A stretch of 38,104 nt of DNA from an uncultured Clostridia bacterium (GCA_946610655.1 CAMOCH010000003.1:1-38104), one strand, 5' to 3'; shown: positions 15,432-23,930, counted from the stretch's first letter. The notes: generated by a model not told the origin, from the letters alone. Program-made: numbers and translations.

Positions 15432-16391
15432 TTATTCCTCAATACTTTTTAGGCCAAGACCAAGACCTTCCAATTTATGGATAACTTCGTCAAGAGATTT
15501 GCGTCCAAGGTTTTTAACTTTGAGCATATCGTCTTCAGTCTTTTTAGTTAAATCTTCAACAGTGTTGATGCCTGCGCGTTTCAAACAGTTGTATGAACGA
15601 ACAGACAAATCCATGTCTTCGATGCTCATATTCATAAGTTTTTGAACTTTGTCTTCTTCACGACTAACAAGGATGCTTGTGTTTGCCATGTTTTCAACAA
15701 GTTCAACAAACAAGTTAATATGGTCAACAAGAAGTTTACTTGCAAGGCTGATTATTTCTTTTGCAGAAACAGTGCCATTTGTTGTAACTTCCAAAACAAG
15801 TTTGTCATAGTCTGTGTTTTGTCCAACACGAGTATCTTCAACTTCATAACTTGCTCTTCTAACTGGTGTGTAGATGCTATCGATAGCAATGTAACCAATA
15901 GGAAGACTCATATCTTTATTTTTGTCAGCTGGTTCATAACCTCTGCCACGACCAACAACAATGTCCATATCAAGTACAGCACCATCTTCAAGTGTGCAGA
16001 TATACAAGTCTGGGTTAAGAACTGAAACTTCATCATCTGCTTGAATCATGCTTGCTGTTACTTTGCAAGGACCTTTTGCATAAAGTTTGATAGTCTTACG
16101 GAAGTTGTTATCTGTTGATGCAGTTTTAACTGCAAGTGTTTTCATATTAAGAACAATTTCTGTAACATCTTCTTTAGAGCCTTTAAGTGTTGAAAATTCA
16201 TGTTCAACACCAGCAATTCTAATATTTGTTACGGCTGCACCTGGAAGGCTTGAAAGAAGACATCTTCTAAGAGCGTTTCCAACTGTTACACCAAAACCAC
16301 GTTCAAGTGGTTCAAGCACAAATTTTGCATAAGAGCCATTTTGTTCTTCAATACATTCAATTCTTGGTTTTTCAATTTGCAACATATTCAT
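15432..16391 (-). CDS. rpoA: DNA-directed RNA polymerase subunit alpha
   Basis: Scaffold subunit of RNA polymerase; the N-terminal domain dimerises and binds beta and beta', the C-terminal domain contacts UP elements and activators. The 319-aa sequence has the N-terminal domain with RGFGVTVGNALRRCLLSSLPGAAV, the linker around 235-250, and a C-terminal domain with LSVRSYNCLKRAGINTVEDL and the helix-hairpin-helix-like KVKNLGRKSLDEV. The length is normal. It sits between rpsD and rplQ as in most Firmicutes alpha operons. The acidic loops and length give no sign of truncation. Confidence 0.98.
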   Translation of the reverse strand: MNMLQIEKPRIECIEEQNGSYAKFVLEPLERGFGVTVGNALRRCLLSSLPGAAVTNIRIAGVEHEFSTLKGSKEDVTEIVLNMKTLAVKTASTDNNFRKTIKLYAKGPCKVTASMIQADDEVSVLNPDLYICTLEDGAVLDMDIVVGRGRGYEPADKNKDMSLPIGYIAIDSIYTPVRRASYEVEDTRVGQNTDYDKLVLEVTTNGTVSAKEIISLASKLLVDHINLFVELVENMANTSILVSREEDKVQKLMNMSIEDMDLSVRSYNCLKRAGINTVEDLTKKTEDDMLKVKNLGRKSLDEVIHKLEGLGLGLKSIEE

Positions 16392-16410
16392 TTTCTCCTA
16401 TATTGGACTA

Positions 16411-17001
16411 TTATTTAGAATAAAGCTCGATAATTAAGTGTTCTTGGATATCAACATCGATATCATCACGTTTTGGAAGAGCCAAAACTTTACCAGTAAG
16501 TTTTTCAGCGTCAAATTCCAACCATTTTGGAACAATAACTCTAAATTTCTTAACATCAGCGAACATTTCTTTCTTTTGTCTGCTTTCTTTAACTGCAATA
16601 ACATCTCCAACATTAACTAAATATGAACGAATGTTAACGCTTTTTCCATTAACTGTAAGATCTCCATGGCTTACCATTTGTCTACAAGCTGCACGAGTTG
16701 GACCAAGGCCAAGACGGAATGCAACGTTGTCGAGTCTGCGCTCCAAAAGGCTAAGCATGTTTTCACCACTTATACCTCTCATTCTTTCAGCTTCTTCGTA
16801 GTATCCACGGAATTGACGCTCAAGTACGCCATAGATGAATTTAACTTTTTGTTTTTCTTTAAGCTGTGTGCCATATTCTGAATCTTTATGACGAACATTT
16901 GCACCAGGATTTCTATTTGATTTTTTGTTATAACCCATTACTGCAGGACTAATTCCTAGGTAACGGCATCTTTTTAAAATAGGATCTTTACTAACTGCCA
17001 T
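16411..17001 (-). CDS. rpsD: 30S ribosomal protein S4
   Basis: Primary 16S rRNA-binding protein that nucleates assembly of the small-subunit body, and in many bacteria a translational regulator of the alpha operon. At 196 aa it is near normal length. The N-terminus (AVSKDPILKRCRYLGISPAV, then KKSNRNPGANVRHKDSEYG) is of the non-zinc type found in many Clostridia, followed by YGTQLKEKQKVKFIYGVLERQFR and the S4 RNA-binding domain LERRLDNVAFRLGLGPTRAACRQMVSHGDLTVNG. The possible S4 target is the folded leader in front of rpsM (17803-17952). Confidence 0.98.
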   Translation of the reverse strand: MAVSKDPILKRCRYLGISPAVMGYNKKSNRNPGANVRHKDSEYGTQLKEKQKVKFIYGVLERQFRGYYEEAERMRGISGENMLSLLERRLDNVAFRLGLGPTRAACRQMVSHGDLTVNGKSVNIRSYLVNVGDVIAVKESRQKKEMFADVKKFRVIVPKWLEFDAEKLTGKVLALPKRDDIDVDIQEHLIIELYSK

Positions 17002-17017
17002 TTATCTTCTCCTTAAC

Positions 17018-17419
17018 CTAAATTCTTCTTGCCTTTGGTGGACGGCATCCATTGTGTGGGATTGGTGACACATCACGAATGAGTGTAACTTCAATTCCTT
17101 CGTTTGCAATGCTTCTGATTGCAGATTCTCTACCGTTGCCTGGGCCTTTAACATAAACTTCAACAGATTTTAGGCCATATTCTTTTGCAGCTTTTGCAGC
17201 TTTTTCTGCTGCGAGGCCTGCAGCAAATGGAGTGCTTTTACGGTTACCACGATATCCAAGAGCACCAGCTGAACATGCAGCAAGGGCATTTCCTTGAACG
17301 TCAGTGATTGTTATGATTGTGTTGTTAAAAGATGATTGAACATGAACAATACCTTTTTCAACGTGTGTTGTTATTCTACGCTTTTTTGTTGATTTTTTTG
17401 CGACTGATTCGTTTGCCAT
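17018..17419 (-). CDS. rpsK: 30S ribosomal protein S11
   Basis: Platform protein of the small subunit, near the E-site mRNA path. The 133-aa protein shows the family core HVQSSFNNTIITITDVQGNALA, AGALGYRGNRKSTPFAAGLAAE, VYVKGPGNGRESAIR and the C-terminal DVSPIPHNGCRPPKARRI. The N-terminus is slightly longer than minimal, with a Lys-rich start (VAKKSTKKRRI). Gaps of 17 bases on both sides place it in the operon rpsM-rpsK-rpsD. Confidence 0.98.
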   Translation of the reverse strand: MANESVAKKSTKKRRITTHVEKGIVHVQSSFNNTIITITDVQGNALAACSAGALGYRGNRKSTPFAAGLAAEKAAKAAKEYGLKSVEVYVKGPGNGRESAIRSIANEGIEVTLIRDVSPIPHNGCRPPKARRI

Positions 17420-17436
17420 TTACTATCTCCTCCCCC

Positions 17437-17802
17437 TTATTTCTTCTTAACAGAGCTATTTCTTGGACCTTTTCTGGTTCTTGCATTGCTCTTTGTGTTT
17501 TGTCCTCTTACTGGAAGACCTTTTCTGTGACGAATGCCACGATAACTACCTATTTCTTGAAGAGCTTTGATGTTCATACCAACATCTCTTTTTAAGTCTC
17601 CTTCAACAACTAAGTGCTTGTCAATATATTCACGAATTTTACCAGTTTCTGCTTCTGTTAAATCCTTAACACGTGTGTCAGGATTAATTCCAGTTTCAGC
17701 TAGTATTTTGTTAGCAGTTACTCTGCCAATACCATAGATATAGGTTAAACCTATTTCTACTCTTTTTTCATTTGGTAAGTCTACACCACCAATTCTTGCC
17801 AT
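17437..17802 (-). CDS. rpsM: 30S ribosomal protein S13
   Basis: Head protein of the small subunit that contacts L5 and the P-site tRNA. The 121-aa protein shows MARIGGVDLPNEKRVEIGLTYIYGIGR, the helix-hairpin-helix region, and the basic C-terminal tail GIRHRKGLPVRGQNTKSNARTRKGP that reaches the decoding region. TTGGAGGA precedes the ATG. It is the first gene after a 150-base gap that holds several predicted hairpins, so the alpha-operon part may be separately regulated from here. Confidence 0.98.
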   Translation of the reverse strand: MARIGGVDLPNEKRVEIGLTYIYGIGRVTANKILAETGINPDTRVKDLTEAETGKIREYIDKHLVVEGDLKRDVGMNIKALQEIGSYRGIRHRKGLPVRGQNTKSNARTRKGPRNSSVKKK

Positions 17803-17952
17803 TGTTTTCCTCCAATTTGTTTATTATTTTGTTTTTTAGTTTAATTAACACTGGAATGTATGTTAATTTTTGCGTGGGTTAATGCCCACATTATATTTAC
17901 GCCATAAGTAGAGTTTCCTCTAGCCGCCTTATGACGATTTTTTTCAAATTTA
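17803..17952 (-). promoter_or_regulatory. Folded leader between rpmJ and rpsM, candidate alpha-operon control element
   Basis: Unusually long gap for this superoperon, holding three minus-strand hairpins. The first pairs CATAAG with CTTATG around an inner TAGAG-GAAA-CTCTA stem-loop. The second is GTGGG-CATTAA-CCCAC. The third is TTAACA with TGTTAA over a ten-base loop, about 40 bases before the rpsM Shine-Dalgarno. In Escherichia coli S4 represses the alpha operon through an mRNA structure before rpsM; a similar role here is inference. Confidence 0.5.
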
Positions 17953-18069
17953 TTAACCCTGAACTTGTTTGTGTTTAGGGAACTTGCTGCAAATAACTCT
18001 GAGTTTGCCATTTCTTTTAATAACCTTGCAGTTTTCACAAATAGGTTTTACACTTGGTCTAACTTTCAT
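17953..18069 (-). CDS. rpmJ: 50S ribosomal protein L36
   Basis: Smallest large-subunit protein, a zinc-ribbon that binds 23S rRNA. The 38-residue reading frame begins MKVRPSVKPICENCK and ends KFPKHKQVQG. Cys11, Cys14, Cys27 and His33 give the zinc site of the classic C+ form. It has one residue more than the common 37, near SKFPKHK. It lies 38 bases after infA. The order infA-rpmJ-rpsM is conserved in Firmicutes. Confidence 0.97.
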   Translation of the reverse strand: MKVRPSVKPICENCKVIKRNGKLRVICSKFPKHKQVQG

Positions 18070-18107
18070 TACTCTATTCTCCTTGTATATTATTCCTTGA
18101 ATTTTTT

Positions 18108-18326
18108 TTACTTGCTTCGCCAAATAATTCTGCCACGAGTTAAGTCGTAAGGGCTCATTTCAAGTTTAACTGTGTCACCTTCATAAACGTGTATGTAGTT
18201 TTTCCATAATTTACCTGAAAGATATGCAGTTATTATATGTCCACCTGCTATTTGCACTTTAAATGTTGCACCTGGCATAGCTTCAATAACAACGCCCTCA
18301 GTTTCTATAACATCATCTTTACTCAA
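18108..18326 (-). CDS. infA: Translation initiation factor IF-1
   Basis: OB-fold factor that sits in the A site of the 30S subunit during initiation. It is 72 aa, the exact usual length, with MSKDDVIETEGVVIEAMPG, FKVQIAGGHIITAYLSGK, VYEGDTVKLEMSPYDLTRGRIIWRSK. The start overlaps the 3' end of map by eight bases, implying translational coupling. Confidence 0.98.
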   Translation of the reverse strand: MSKDDVIETEGVVIEAMPGATFKVQIAGGHIITAYLSGKLWKNYIHVYEGDTVKLEMSPYDLTRGRIIWRSK

Positions 18327-19083
18327 AATTGTTTGCCTCCAGTTTTTTGGTTAATATCTCAACGCCATCTTCTTTGATTAAAACAGTATTTTCATAGTGT
18401 GCACTTGGTCTTGCATCTCTTGTTCGAGCGTCCCAACCATTTAAGTACAAATCATATGTTCCTGCTGCAATCATTGGCTCAATACAAATTGTCATTCCGG
18501 CTTTGAGCTTAATTCCAGTTCCTGCTGTTCCATACATTGGAACAAAAGGATCTTCGTGCATATGTCTGCCTATTCCATGTCCTCCCATAACCCTAACAGA
18601 ATTAAAGCCATGTTTTTCAGCATGTTTTTGAACAGCTGCACCAATGTCACCAAGTCTGCTACCTTCTTTTAATCCTTCCAAAGCTTTGTAAAAGCATTCT
18701 TCAGTGACTTTAATTAGTTTTTGTTTTTCTTCACTAACCTTGCCAACGGCAAAAGTTCGTGCTGCATCACCATTGTAACCTTTATAAGCAGCCACACAGT
18801 CGATGCTAATAATTTGTCCTTCTTTTAATATCTCATCTTCACGAGGAATTCCGTGAACAACAACTTCATCAATAGATGTGCAAATTGTTGCAGGAAAGCC
18901 TTCATAGCCAAGACAAGAAGGTTTTGCACCACGACTAATTATATAGTCATGAGCGATTTTATCGAGCTCTTTGGTTGATATGCCTGGGCGAATGTTTTTG
19001 CCAACCTCTTCAATTGCTCGAATGGTTATATCTCCAGCCACACGCATAAGTTCAATTTCTTTTTGACTTTTTATAGATATCAT
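18319..19083 (-). CDS. map: Type I methionine aminopeptidase
   Basis: Removes the initiator methionine from nascent proteins. The 254-aa protein has the pita-bread fold signature with all five metal ligands visible: Asp95, Asp106, His169, Glu202 and Glu231, plus the substrate-binding His77 in VVHGIP. There is no N-terminal zinc or SH3-binding extension. It follows adk by three bases and overlaps infA by eight, as expected for the secY-adk-map-infA segment. Confidence 0.98.
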   Translation of the reverse strand: MISIKSQKEIELMRVAGDITIRAIEEVGKNIRPGISTKELDKIAHDYIISRGAKPSCLGYEGFPATICTSIDEVVVHGIPREDEILKEGQIISIDCVAAYKGYNGDAARTFAVGKVSEEKQKLIKVTEECFYKALEGLKEGSRLGDIGAAVQKHAEKHGFNSVRVMGGHGIGRHMHEDPFVPMYGTAGTGIKLKAGMTICIEPMIAAGTYDLYLNGWDARTRDARPSAHYENTVLIKEDGVEILTKKLEANNFE

Positions 19084-19086
19084 TGA

Positions 19087-19710
19087 TTACTTTCCCAGTC
19101 CTTTAACAATTTGTTCAAGCACAGTTGCAGGAGTTTTATTAGCATCTACAGTCAAAACTTTACCTTGTTTTTTATAATAATCAACAATTGGTAATGTTTG
19201 TTTTGAAAAAGTTTCAAGTCTCTTTTTTATTGATTCTTCAGTGTCATCAGAGCGAACTACATATTTTGTTCCACATAGAGAGCATTTGTTTTTATCACCT
19301 GCAAAATTAATGTTGTGAATATGTCCACATTTTGGACAAGTTCTTCTGCCGGCAATTCTTGCCACTACTGTATCAAAATCAATATCGAGGAATACAACTT
19401 TATCAATTTTAGTGATGCTATCAAGTAGCATTGCTTGAGTTAAAGTTCTTGGAAAACCATCAAGGATATACCCTTTTTTGCAATCTTTGTTTGCAAGTCT
19501 CTCTTTAAGCAAAACAATTGTTATGTCGTCTGGAACAAGAGCACCTGCATCAATAATTGCTTTAATTTGTTTTCCAAGTTCACTTCCACTGGAAACAATA
19601 TTTCTAAATAATTCTCCAGTGGAAATTGTTGGAATATTATAAATTTTTGAAAGAGTCTCTGCTTGTGTGCCTTTTCCGGCACCTTGAGCACCCATTATCA
19701 AAATCTTCAT
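19087..19710 (-). CDS. adk: Adenylate kinase, zinc-LID type
   Basis: Interconverts ATP + AMP and 2 ADP. The 207-aa enzyme has the P-loop GAQGAGKGT (7-15), the DGFPRT motif (84-89), and a long LID domain in which Cys125, Cys128, Cys143 and Cys146 form a structural zinc site typical of Gram-positive enzymes. It lies between secY and map with gaps of eight and three bases. Confidence 0.98.
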   Translation of the reverse strand: MKILIMGAQGAGKGTQAETLSKIYNIPTISTGELFRNIVSSGSELGKQIKAIIDAGALVPDDITIVLLKERLANKDCKKGYILDGFPRTLTQAMLLDSITKIDKVVFLDIDFDTVVARIAGRRTCPKCGHIHNINFAGDKNKCSLCGTKYVVRSDDTEESIKKRLETFSKQTLPIVDYYKKQGKVLTVDANKTPATVLEQIVKGLGK

Positions 19711-19718
19711 ATTTGCCT

Positions 19719-21014
19719 CTATAACAAATTTTTATGTCTCTTCATCATAAGTTGAGCATCTAGTTGTTGACTAAATTCTAGTGCAACACTAACAATAATC
19801 AACATTCCTGTTGCAGTAAATGCATTAAGAAGTGATAATTGTCCACCAGCAACAATCTTAAAGATAATTGCAGGTACTAACGCAAGGAACGCAAGGAAAA
19901 TTGCACCAAATAATGTTATTCTCTTTGAGACCCTTGACAAATAGTCTGTTGTTGGTTTTCCTGGACGAATACCAGGAATAAAACCACCATTTTGTTGAAT
20001 ATTTAAGCTTACTTCTGCAGGATTAAATTGCATTTGAGCGTAGAAATATGAGAAGAACAATATAAGAAGTGCAACGCAGATACTATAAACAATTGTTCCT
20101 GTGCCCATATATGTTCCCCACCAATTTGCAAATCCTGTATTTTGCCAGAATAATGCAATTAGAAGTGATGGGAATGTTATGATTGCTGTTGCAAAAATGA
20201 TTGGCATAACACCAGTTGCGTTAACCTTCATAGGAATATATGAAGATTGACCACCAAACATTTTTCTTCCTTTAACTTGTTTTGCATATTGAACAGGTAT
20301 TCTTCTTTCTGCTCCATCAACCCAAACAATAAGGGCAAACAATATGATTGCCATTGCAATAAATCCAAGGAGTTCCCACAAATATGAAATATTTGATGTG
20401 AACACACTAGAAATTGCGTTTGCAATTGATTGTGCAGATGTTGCAATAATACCAACAAAAATGATTAATGACAAACCATTACCAATTCCTTGAGCAGTGA
20501 TTCTATCACCAAGCCACATTGTCATACATGTTCCGGCTACAAGCAAAACCACAACCATAACGCCAGTAAGCCAAACTAGTTTTTCACCAAAGATTGGTGA
20601 AAGTGTGTTTTGATATCCAAGAACTATACCTACGCCTTGCGCAATAGCAAGAACAATAGCTACAATTTTTGTAATAAGGTTAATTTTTTCTCTGCCCTCA
20701 TCACCTTGCTTAGAAAGTCTTTGCAAAGCTGGGATACCAAAGGTCAACAATTGAACAATAATTGACGCATTGATATATGGGGTTACGCCGAGTGCAAAGA
20801 AGGCTGCGTTAGAAAGCGCACTACCAGTTACAGTATTAAGCAAACTTAGTATTCCCACACTGTCGTTTTCAACAATGCTAGAATATGTGTCGGCATTAAG
20901 TCCTGGAACAGGAAGCCAACAACCAAGTCTGTAAACAACCAATAATAGCAAAACTATTATTAGTTTCTTTCGTATGTCTTTATCCTTGAAAGCACTTGCG
21001 AGCGATTTAAACAT
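19719..21014 (-). CDS. secY: Preprotein translocase subunit SecY
   Basis: Central pore of the Sec translocon in the cytoplasmic membrane, partner of SecE (encoded at 33453-33743) and SecA. The 431-aa protein has the expected ten hydrophobic segments. Recognisable motifs are PGLNADTY near the first segment, ALGVTPYINASIIVQLL in the second, GIGNGLSLIIF, and the cytoplasmic loop ending GGFIPGIRPGKPT with the family's conserved Arg. The start overlaps the rplO stop by one base. Confidence 0.98.
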   Translation of the reverse strand: MFKSLASAFKDKDIRKKLIIVLLLLVVYRLGCWLPVPGLNADTYSSIVENDSVGILSLLNTVTGSALSNAAFFALGVTPYINASIIVQLLTFGIPALQRLSKQGDEGREKINLITKIVAIVLAIAQGVGIVLGYQNTLSPIFGEKLVWLTGVMVVVLLVAGTCMTMWLGDRITAQGIGNGLSLIIFVGIIATSAQSIANAISSVFTSNISYLWELLGFIAMAIILFALIVWVDGAERRIPVQYAKQVKGRKMFGGQSSYIPMKVNATGVMPIIFATAIITFPSLLIALFWQNTGFANWWGTYMGTGTIVYSICVALLILFFSYFYAQMQFNPAEVSLNIQQNGGFIPGIRPGKPTTDYLSRVSKRITLFGAIFLAFLALVPAIIFKIVAGGQLSLLNAFTATGMLIIVSVALEFSQQLDAQLMMKRHKNLL

Positions 21015-21457
21015 TATACCACCTCTATTGATCCACCCACAGCAGAAATTTTATCTGTTGCAGATTGTGTAAATTTAGCAGCCTTAACAGTTAATTTTTT
21101 GGTTAAATTTCCATTACCAAGAACTTTAAGACCATATGGTTCAATTTTAGAAATAATTCCATTGTCTTTCAAAAGTTCTGCAGTAACAACTGTTCCATCA
21201 TTGAGTTTTTCAAGGTCGCTAACATTAATTGTAGTATAAACCTTTTTCCAATTATTTGTAAAGCCTCTTTTAGGAAGTCTACGAATAAGTGGCATTTGGC
21301 CACCTTCAAATCCAGGTCTAACTCCACCACCAGAACGAGCGTTTTGACCTTTATGACCTTTACCAGAGGTTTTTCCAAGTCCAGAACCGGTACCACGACC
21401 AAGTCTTCTAGCTTTTGTTGTTGAACCAGGTGCTGGTGCTAATGTATGTAATTTCAT
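21014..21457 (-). CDS. rplO: 50S ribosomal protein L15
   Basis: Late-assembling large-subunit protein. MKLHTLAPAPGSTTKARRLGRG, the glycine-rich GSGLGKTSGKGHKGQNARSGGG and GFEGGQMPLIRRLPKRGF are diagnostic. I place the start at the ATG giving MKLHTL, as in the family; an in-frame GTG six bases upstream is possible because GGAGA lies only four bases before that GTG and ten before the ATG. It follows the extended rpmD. Confidence 0.97.
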   Translation of the reverse strand: MKLHTLAPAPGSTTKARRLGRGTGSGLGKTSGKGHKGQNARSGGGVRPGFEGGQMPLIRRLPKRGFTNNWKKVYTTINVSDLEKLNDGTVVTAELLKDNGIISKIEPYGLKVLGNGNLTKKLTVKAAKFTQSATDKISAVGGSIEVV

Positions 21458-21475
21458 ATACACATGTCTCCTCTA

Positions 21476-21955
21476 TTAAATTTCTTCAACTTTAACAAGA
21501 TGCTTAACCACAAAAATCATTCCTCTTGTGCAAGCGTTATCTGGTTTAATTGTTGAGCTATTTGTTTTTCTTAAGCCTAAAGCTTCTAGTGTGCGTTGTT
21601 GTTTAATAAGTCTACCTGAACCACTTTTAACAAGTGTAATTTTTAATTGTTTTTCAGCTTTTTTAGCTGGTTTTGTAGCTTTTACTTTTTCTTCAACTTT
21701 TGCTGTTTCAACTTTTTTAGCTTCAGCTGCAACAACTTTTGTTTCTTCTGCTTTTACGGCAGCTGCTTTAGTTGTTGTCTTTTTAGCAGCAGTTGCTGTT
21801 GTTTTTTTAGCAGTTGTTGTTTTTGTTGCTGAAGTTTTCTTTTCAGTTGAAGTTTCAGCTTTTTTTGCTGCAGTTTTAGCAGTTGTTGTTGCTTTTTTTG
21901 TTGTAGAAGCTTTTGTAGCAGCTGTTTTTGTTGTTGTTTTCTTTGTTTCTGCCAT
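21476..21955 (-). CDS. rpmD: 50S ribosomal protein L30 with a 100-residue Ala/Lys/Thr-rich N-terminal extension
   Basis: Residues 103-159 are a normal L30 domain (KQLKITLVKSGSG, QQRTLEALGLRK, MIFVVKHLVKVEEI), in the usual place between rpsE and rplO. In front of it lies about 102 residues made almost only of Ala, Lys, Thr, Glu and Val, with repeats such as KKTTA and AAKKT that recall histone H1-like tails. GGAGA before the ATG at 21953-21955 supports the full-length start, and no alternative start with a ribosome binding site is seen near the domain. L30 normally has about 60 residues, so this is an exceptional extension. rplX in the same operon has a similar tail. Confidence 0.95.
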   Translation of the reverse strand: MAETKKTTTKTAATKASTTKKATTTAKTAAKKAETSTEKKTSATKTTTAKKTTATAAKKTTTKAAAVKAEETKVVAAEAKKVETAKVEEKVKATKPAKKAEKQLKITLVKSGSGRLIKQQRTLEALGLRKTNSSTIKPDNACTRGMIFVVKHLVKVEEI

Positions 21956-21965
21956 TTTTTTTCTC

Positions 21966-22583
21966 CTATCTTATTTCTTCAACTGATTTGCCACGCATTT
22001 GCGCAACTTGTTCAGCATTTCTAAGTTTTGTAAGTCCATCAAATGTTGCTTTAACAACGTTGATTGGGTTGTTTGAACCGTAAGATTTTGTTGTGATATC
22101 TTTGATTCCTGCCATTTCAACAACGGCACGAACAGCACCACCAGCAATAACTCCATTACCTTCTTTACTTGGCATCATCAAAATTTTTGTTGTTTCAAAT
22201 CTACCAATCATTTCATGAGGTATTGTTGTTCCATTAATTGCGATGCTAACAATATGTCTTTTTGCATCTGCTGTTGCTTTTTCAATAGCAATAGATGTTT
22301 CTGCACCTTTACCCATTCCAACACCAATGCGACCATTCTTGTCTCCAACAACTACGATTGCGTTGAATCTTGGTTTACGTCCACCTTTAACAGTTTTAGA
22401 AATTCTGTTAATAGAAATGGTTTTCTTTTCAAGACCATCACCTTTTTCTTCTCTACGGTCACGTCTTGGACGGCGTTCAAATTTTTTGCCTTTATTGTTT
22501 CTTTCTTTCTTTTCTACTGGAGCTTCTGTTGTTTCAACTTGTGCTTCAGCTTCAACAGCTTGAACATTTTCTACTTCTGCCAT
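21966..22583 (-). CDS. rpsE: 30S ribosomal protein S5 with acidic/basic N-terminal extension
   Basis: Small-subunit protein involved in decoding fidelity and mRNA unwinding. The core starts near residue 50 with KKTISINRISKTVKGGRKPRF, then GDKNGRIGVGMGKG and VRAVVEMAGI. Residues 1-48 are an added tail: first Glu/Val/Ala-rich, then Arg/Lys-rich (RRPRRDRREEKG). At 205 aa it is longer than the usual 165-170. GGAGG precedes the ATG at 22581-22583. It lies between rplR and rpmD. Confidence 0.97.
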   Translation of the reverse strand: MAEVENVQAVEAEAQVETTEAPVEKKERNNKGKKFERRPRRDRREEKGDGLEKKTISINRISKTVKGGRKPRFNAIVVVGDKNGRIGVGMGKGAETSIAIEKATADAKRHIVSIAINGTTIPHEMIGRFETTKILMMPSKEGNGVIAGGAVRAVVEMAGIKDITTKSYGSNNPINVVKATFDGLTKLRNAEQVAQMRGKSVEEIR

Positions 22584-22591
22584 AACGCCTC

Positions 22592-22954
22592 CTAGAACTC
22601 AAGTCCTGCATCTCTTGCACCTTCGGCAAGTTTTTGCACACGACCAGTGTAGATGTATCCACCACGGTCAAATACGACTTTTTTAATTTTTAACTTTTTA
22701 GCACGGCTGCCAACAAGTTTACCAACTTCAAAAGCAACTTCGCTTTTTGTTTTTCCTTCAATTTTAATTTCTTTATCTAGGCTTGATGCGCTGCAAAGTG
22801 TTTTGCCTGCTTCATCATCAATAATTTGAGCATAGATATGAGTGGTTGAACGATAAACATTAAGTCTTGGTTGTTCTTTAGTTCCACTTAAGCTGTTTCT
22901 AATACGATCATGTTTTGCTTTTCTATCTGCATTTTTATTAGATTTCTTAAACAT
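22592..22954 (-). CDS. rplR: 50S ribosomal protein L18
   Basis: Binds 5S rRNA with L5 in the central protuberance. At 120 aa it has normal length. The family features are KHDRIRNSLSGTKEQPRLNVYRSTTHIYAQIIDD, a variable middle, and VVFDRGGYIYTGRVQKLAEGARDAGLEF. It starts 12 bases after rplF and precedes rpsE by eight. Confidence 0.98.
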   Translation of the reverse strand: MFKKSNKNADRKAKHDRIRNSLSGTKEQPRLNVYRSTTHIYAQIIDDEAGKTLCSASSLDKEIKIEGKTKSEVAFEVGKLVGSRAKKLKIKKVVFDRGGYIYTGRVQKLAEGARDAGLEF

Positions 22955-22966
22955 ACTCTACTCTCC

Positions 22967-23509
22967 TTATTTTTTACCTTTTTTGATTTCTTTTCTGCGA
23001 ATAGTTTCATTTGTATAGTAGATACCATAACCATGATATGGTTCAACTCTCTTAAGAGCTTTGATATCTGCAGCAAATTGACCAACAGCTGTTTTGTCAA
23101 TTCCTGAAACTACAATTTCTGTTGCACTTGGACAAGTTGCAGAAAGTCCTTTTGGAATTTCAACATTAACTGGATGTGAAAAACCAATGTTAAGAACAAT
23201 TTTGTTTCCTTGAACGGCACATTTATAACCGATACCAGAAATTGTTACAGATTTTGAATAGCCTTCTGTTACACCTTTTACCATATTAGCAATAAGTGCT
23301 CTATAAAGACCATGTTTTGCTTTAACGGCGTTTTCTTCGCTGTTTCTTGCAAGATGAACTTCGTTTCCGTTAACATTCACAGTAATGCAAGAATCAACCC
23401 ATTGTGTAAGAGTGCCTTTTGGACCAGTTACAACAACATCTCCGTTTTCTTTTTGTTCTACTTTAACTCCAGCAGGAATAGTTATAGGAGCTCTACCAAT
23501 TCTACTCAT
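22967..23509 (-). CDS. rplF: 50S ribosomal protein L6
   Basis: Large-subunit protein near the factor-binding centre. MSRIGRAPITIPAGV, GPKGTLTQWVD and the C-terminal RVEPYHGYGIYYTNETIRRKEIKKGKK identify it. The reading frame is open 14 codons further upstream, into rpsH, but GGAGGGG lies just before the ATG at 23507-23509 and the family starts with MSRIG, so the protein has 180 residues. Confidence 0.98.
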   Translation of the reverse strand: MSRIGRAPITIPAGVKVEQKENGDVVVTGPKGTLTQWVDSCITVNVNGNEVHLARNSEENAVKAKHGLYRALIANMVKGVTEGYSKSVTISGIGYKCAVQGNKIVLNIGFSHPVNVEIPKGLSATCPSATEIVVSGIDKTAVGQFAADIKALKRVEPYHGYGIYYTNETIRRKEIKKGKK

Positions 23510-23519
23510 ATCACCCCTC

Positions 23520-23918
23520 CTACCAAATATAGGCGAGAACTTCGCCACCAATATTTAATTTTCTAGCATTTTTATCTGTCATAACACCTTTTGATGTTGA
23601 CACAATGGCAATGCCAAGACCAGATAATACTTTTGGAAGTTTGTCTGCATTTGCATAAATTTTAAGACCTGGTTTAGATATTCTTCTAAGGCCAGAAATG
23701 ATTTTCTCGCCTTTTGGACCATACTTAAGTTTTATAACAAGTGAGGTAAACTTTCCTTCAGTTGTTTCTTCAAAACTTGCAATATATCCTTCATCTAAAA
23801 GAATTTGAGCAATTGCTTTTTTCATTTTAGATGTTTCCATAGCTACAGTTTCATGACGAGCTGTTTGCGCATTACGAATGCGTGTGAGCATGTCTGCAAT
23901 TGGATCTGTTACTATCAT
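23520..23918 (-). CDS. rpsH: 30S ribosomal protein S8
   Basis: 16S rRNA-binding protein that organises the central domain and, in Escherichia coli, represses the spc operon. The 132-aa sequence MIVTDPIADMLTRIRNAQTARHETV and the end GLGIAIVSTSKGVMTDKNARKLNIGGEVLAYIW are diagnostic. It lies between the zinc-type S14 gene and rplF. Confidence 0.98.
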   Translation of the reverse strand: MIVTDPIADMLTRIRNAQTARHETVAMETSKMKKAIAQILLDEGYIASFEETTEGKFTSLVIKLKYGPKGEKIISGLRRISKPGLKIYANADKLPKVLSGLGIAIVSTSKGVMTDKNARKLNIGGEVLAYIW

Positions 23919-23930
23919 TTTTCTTCCTCC

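Noticed and set aside
17841..18038. 65-codon frame overlapping rpmJ and the rpsM leader
   Set aside because: Different frame from rpmJ, no family resemblance; rpmJ is clear in this region.
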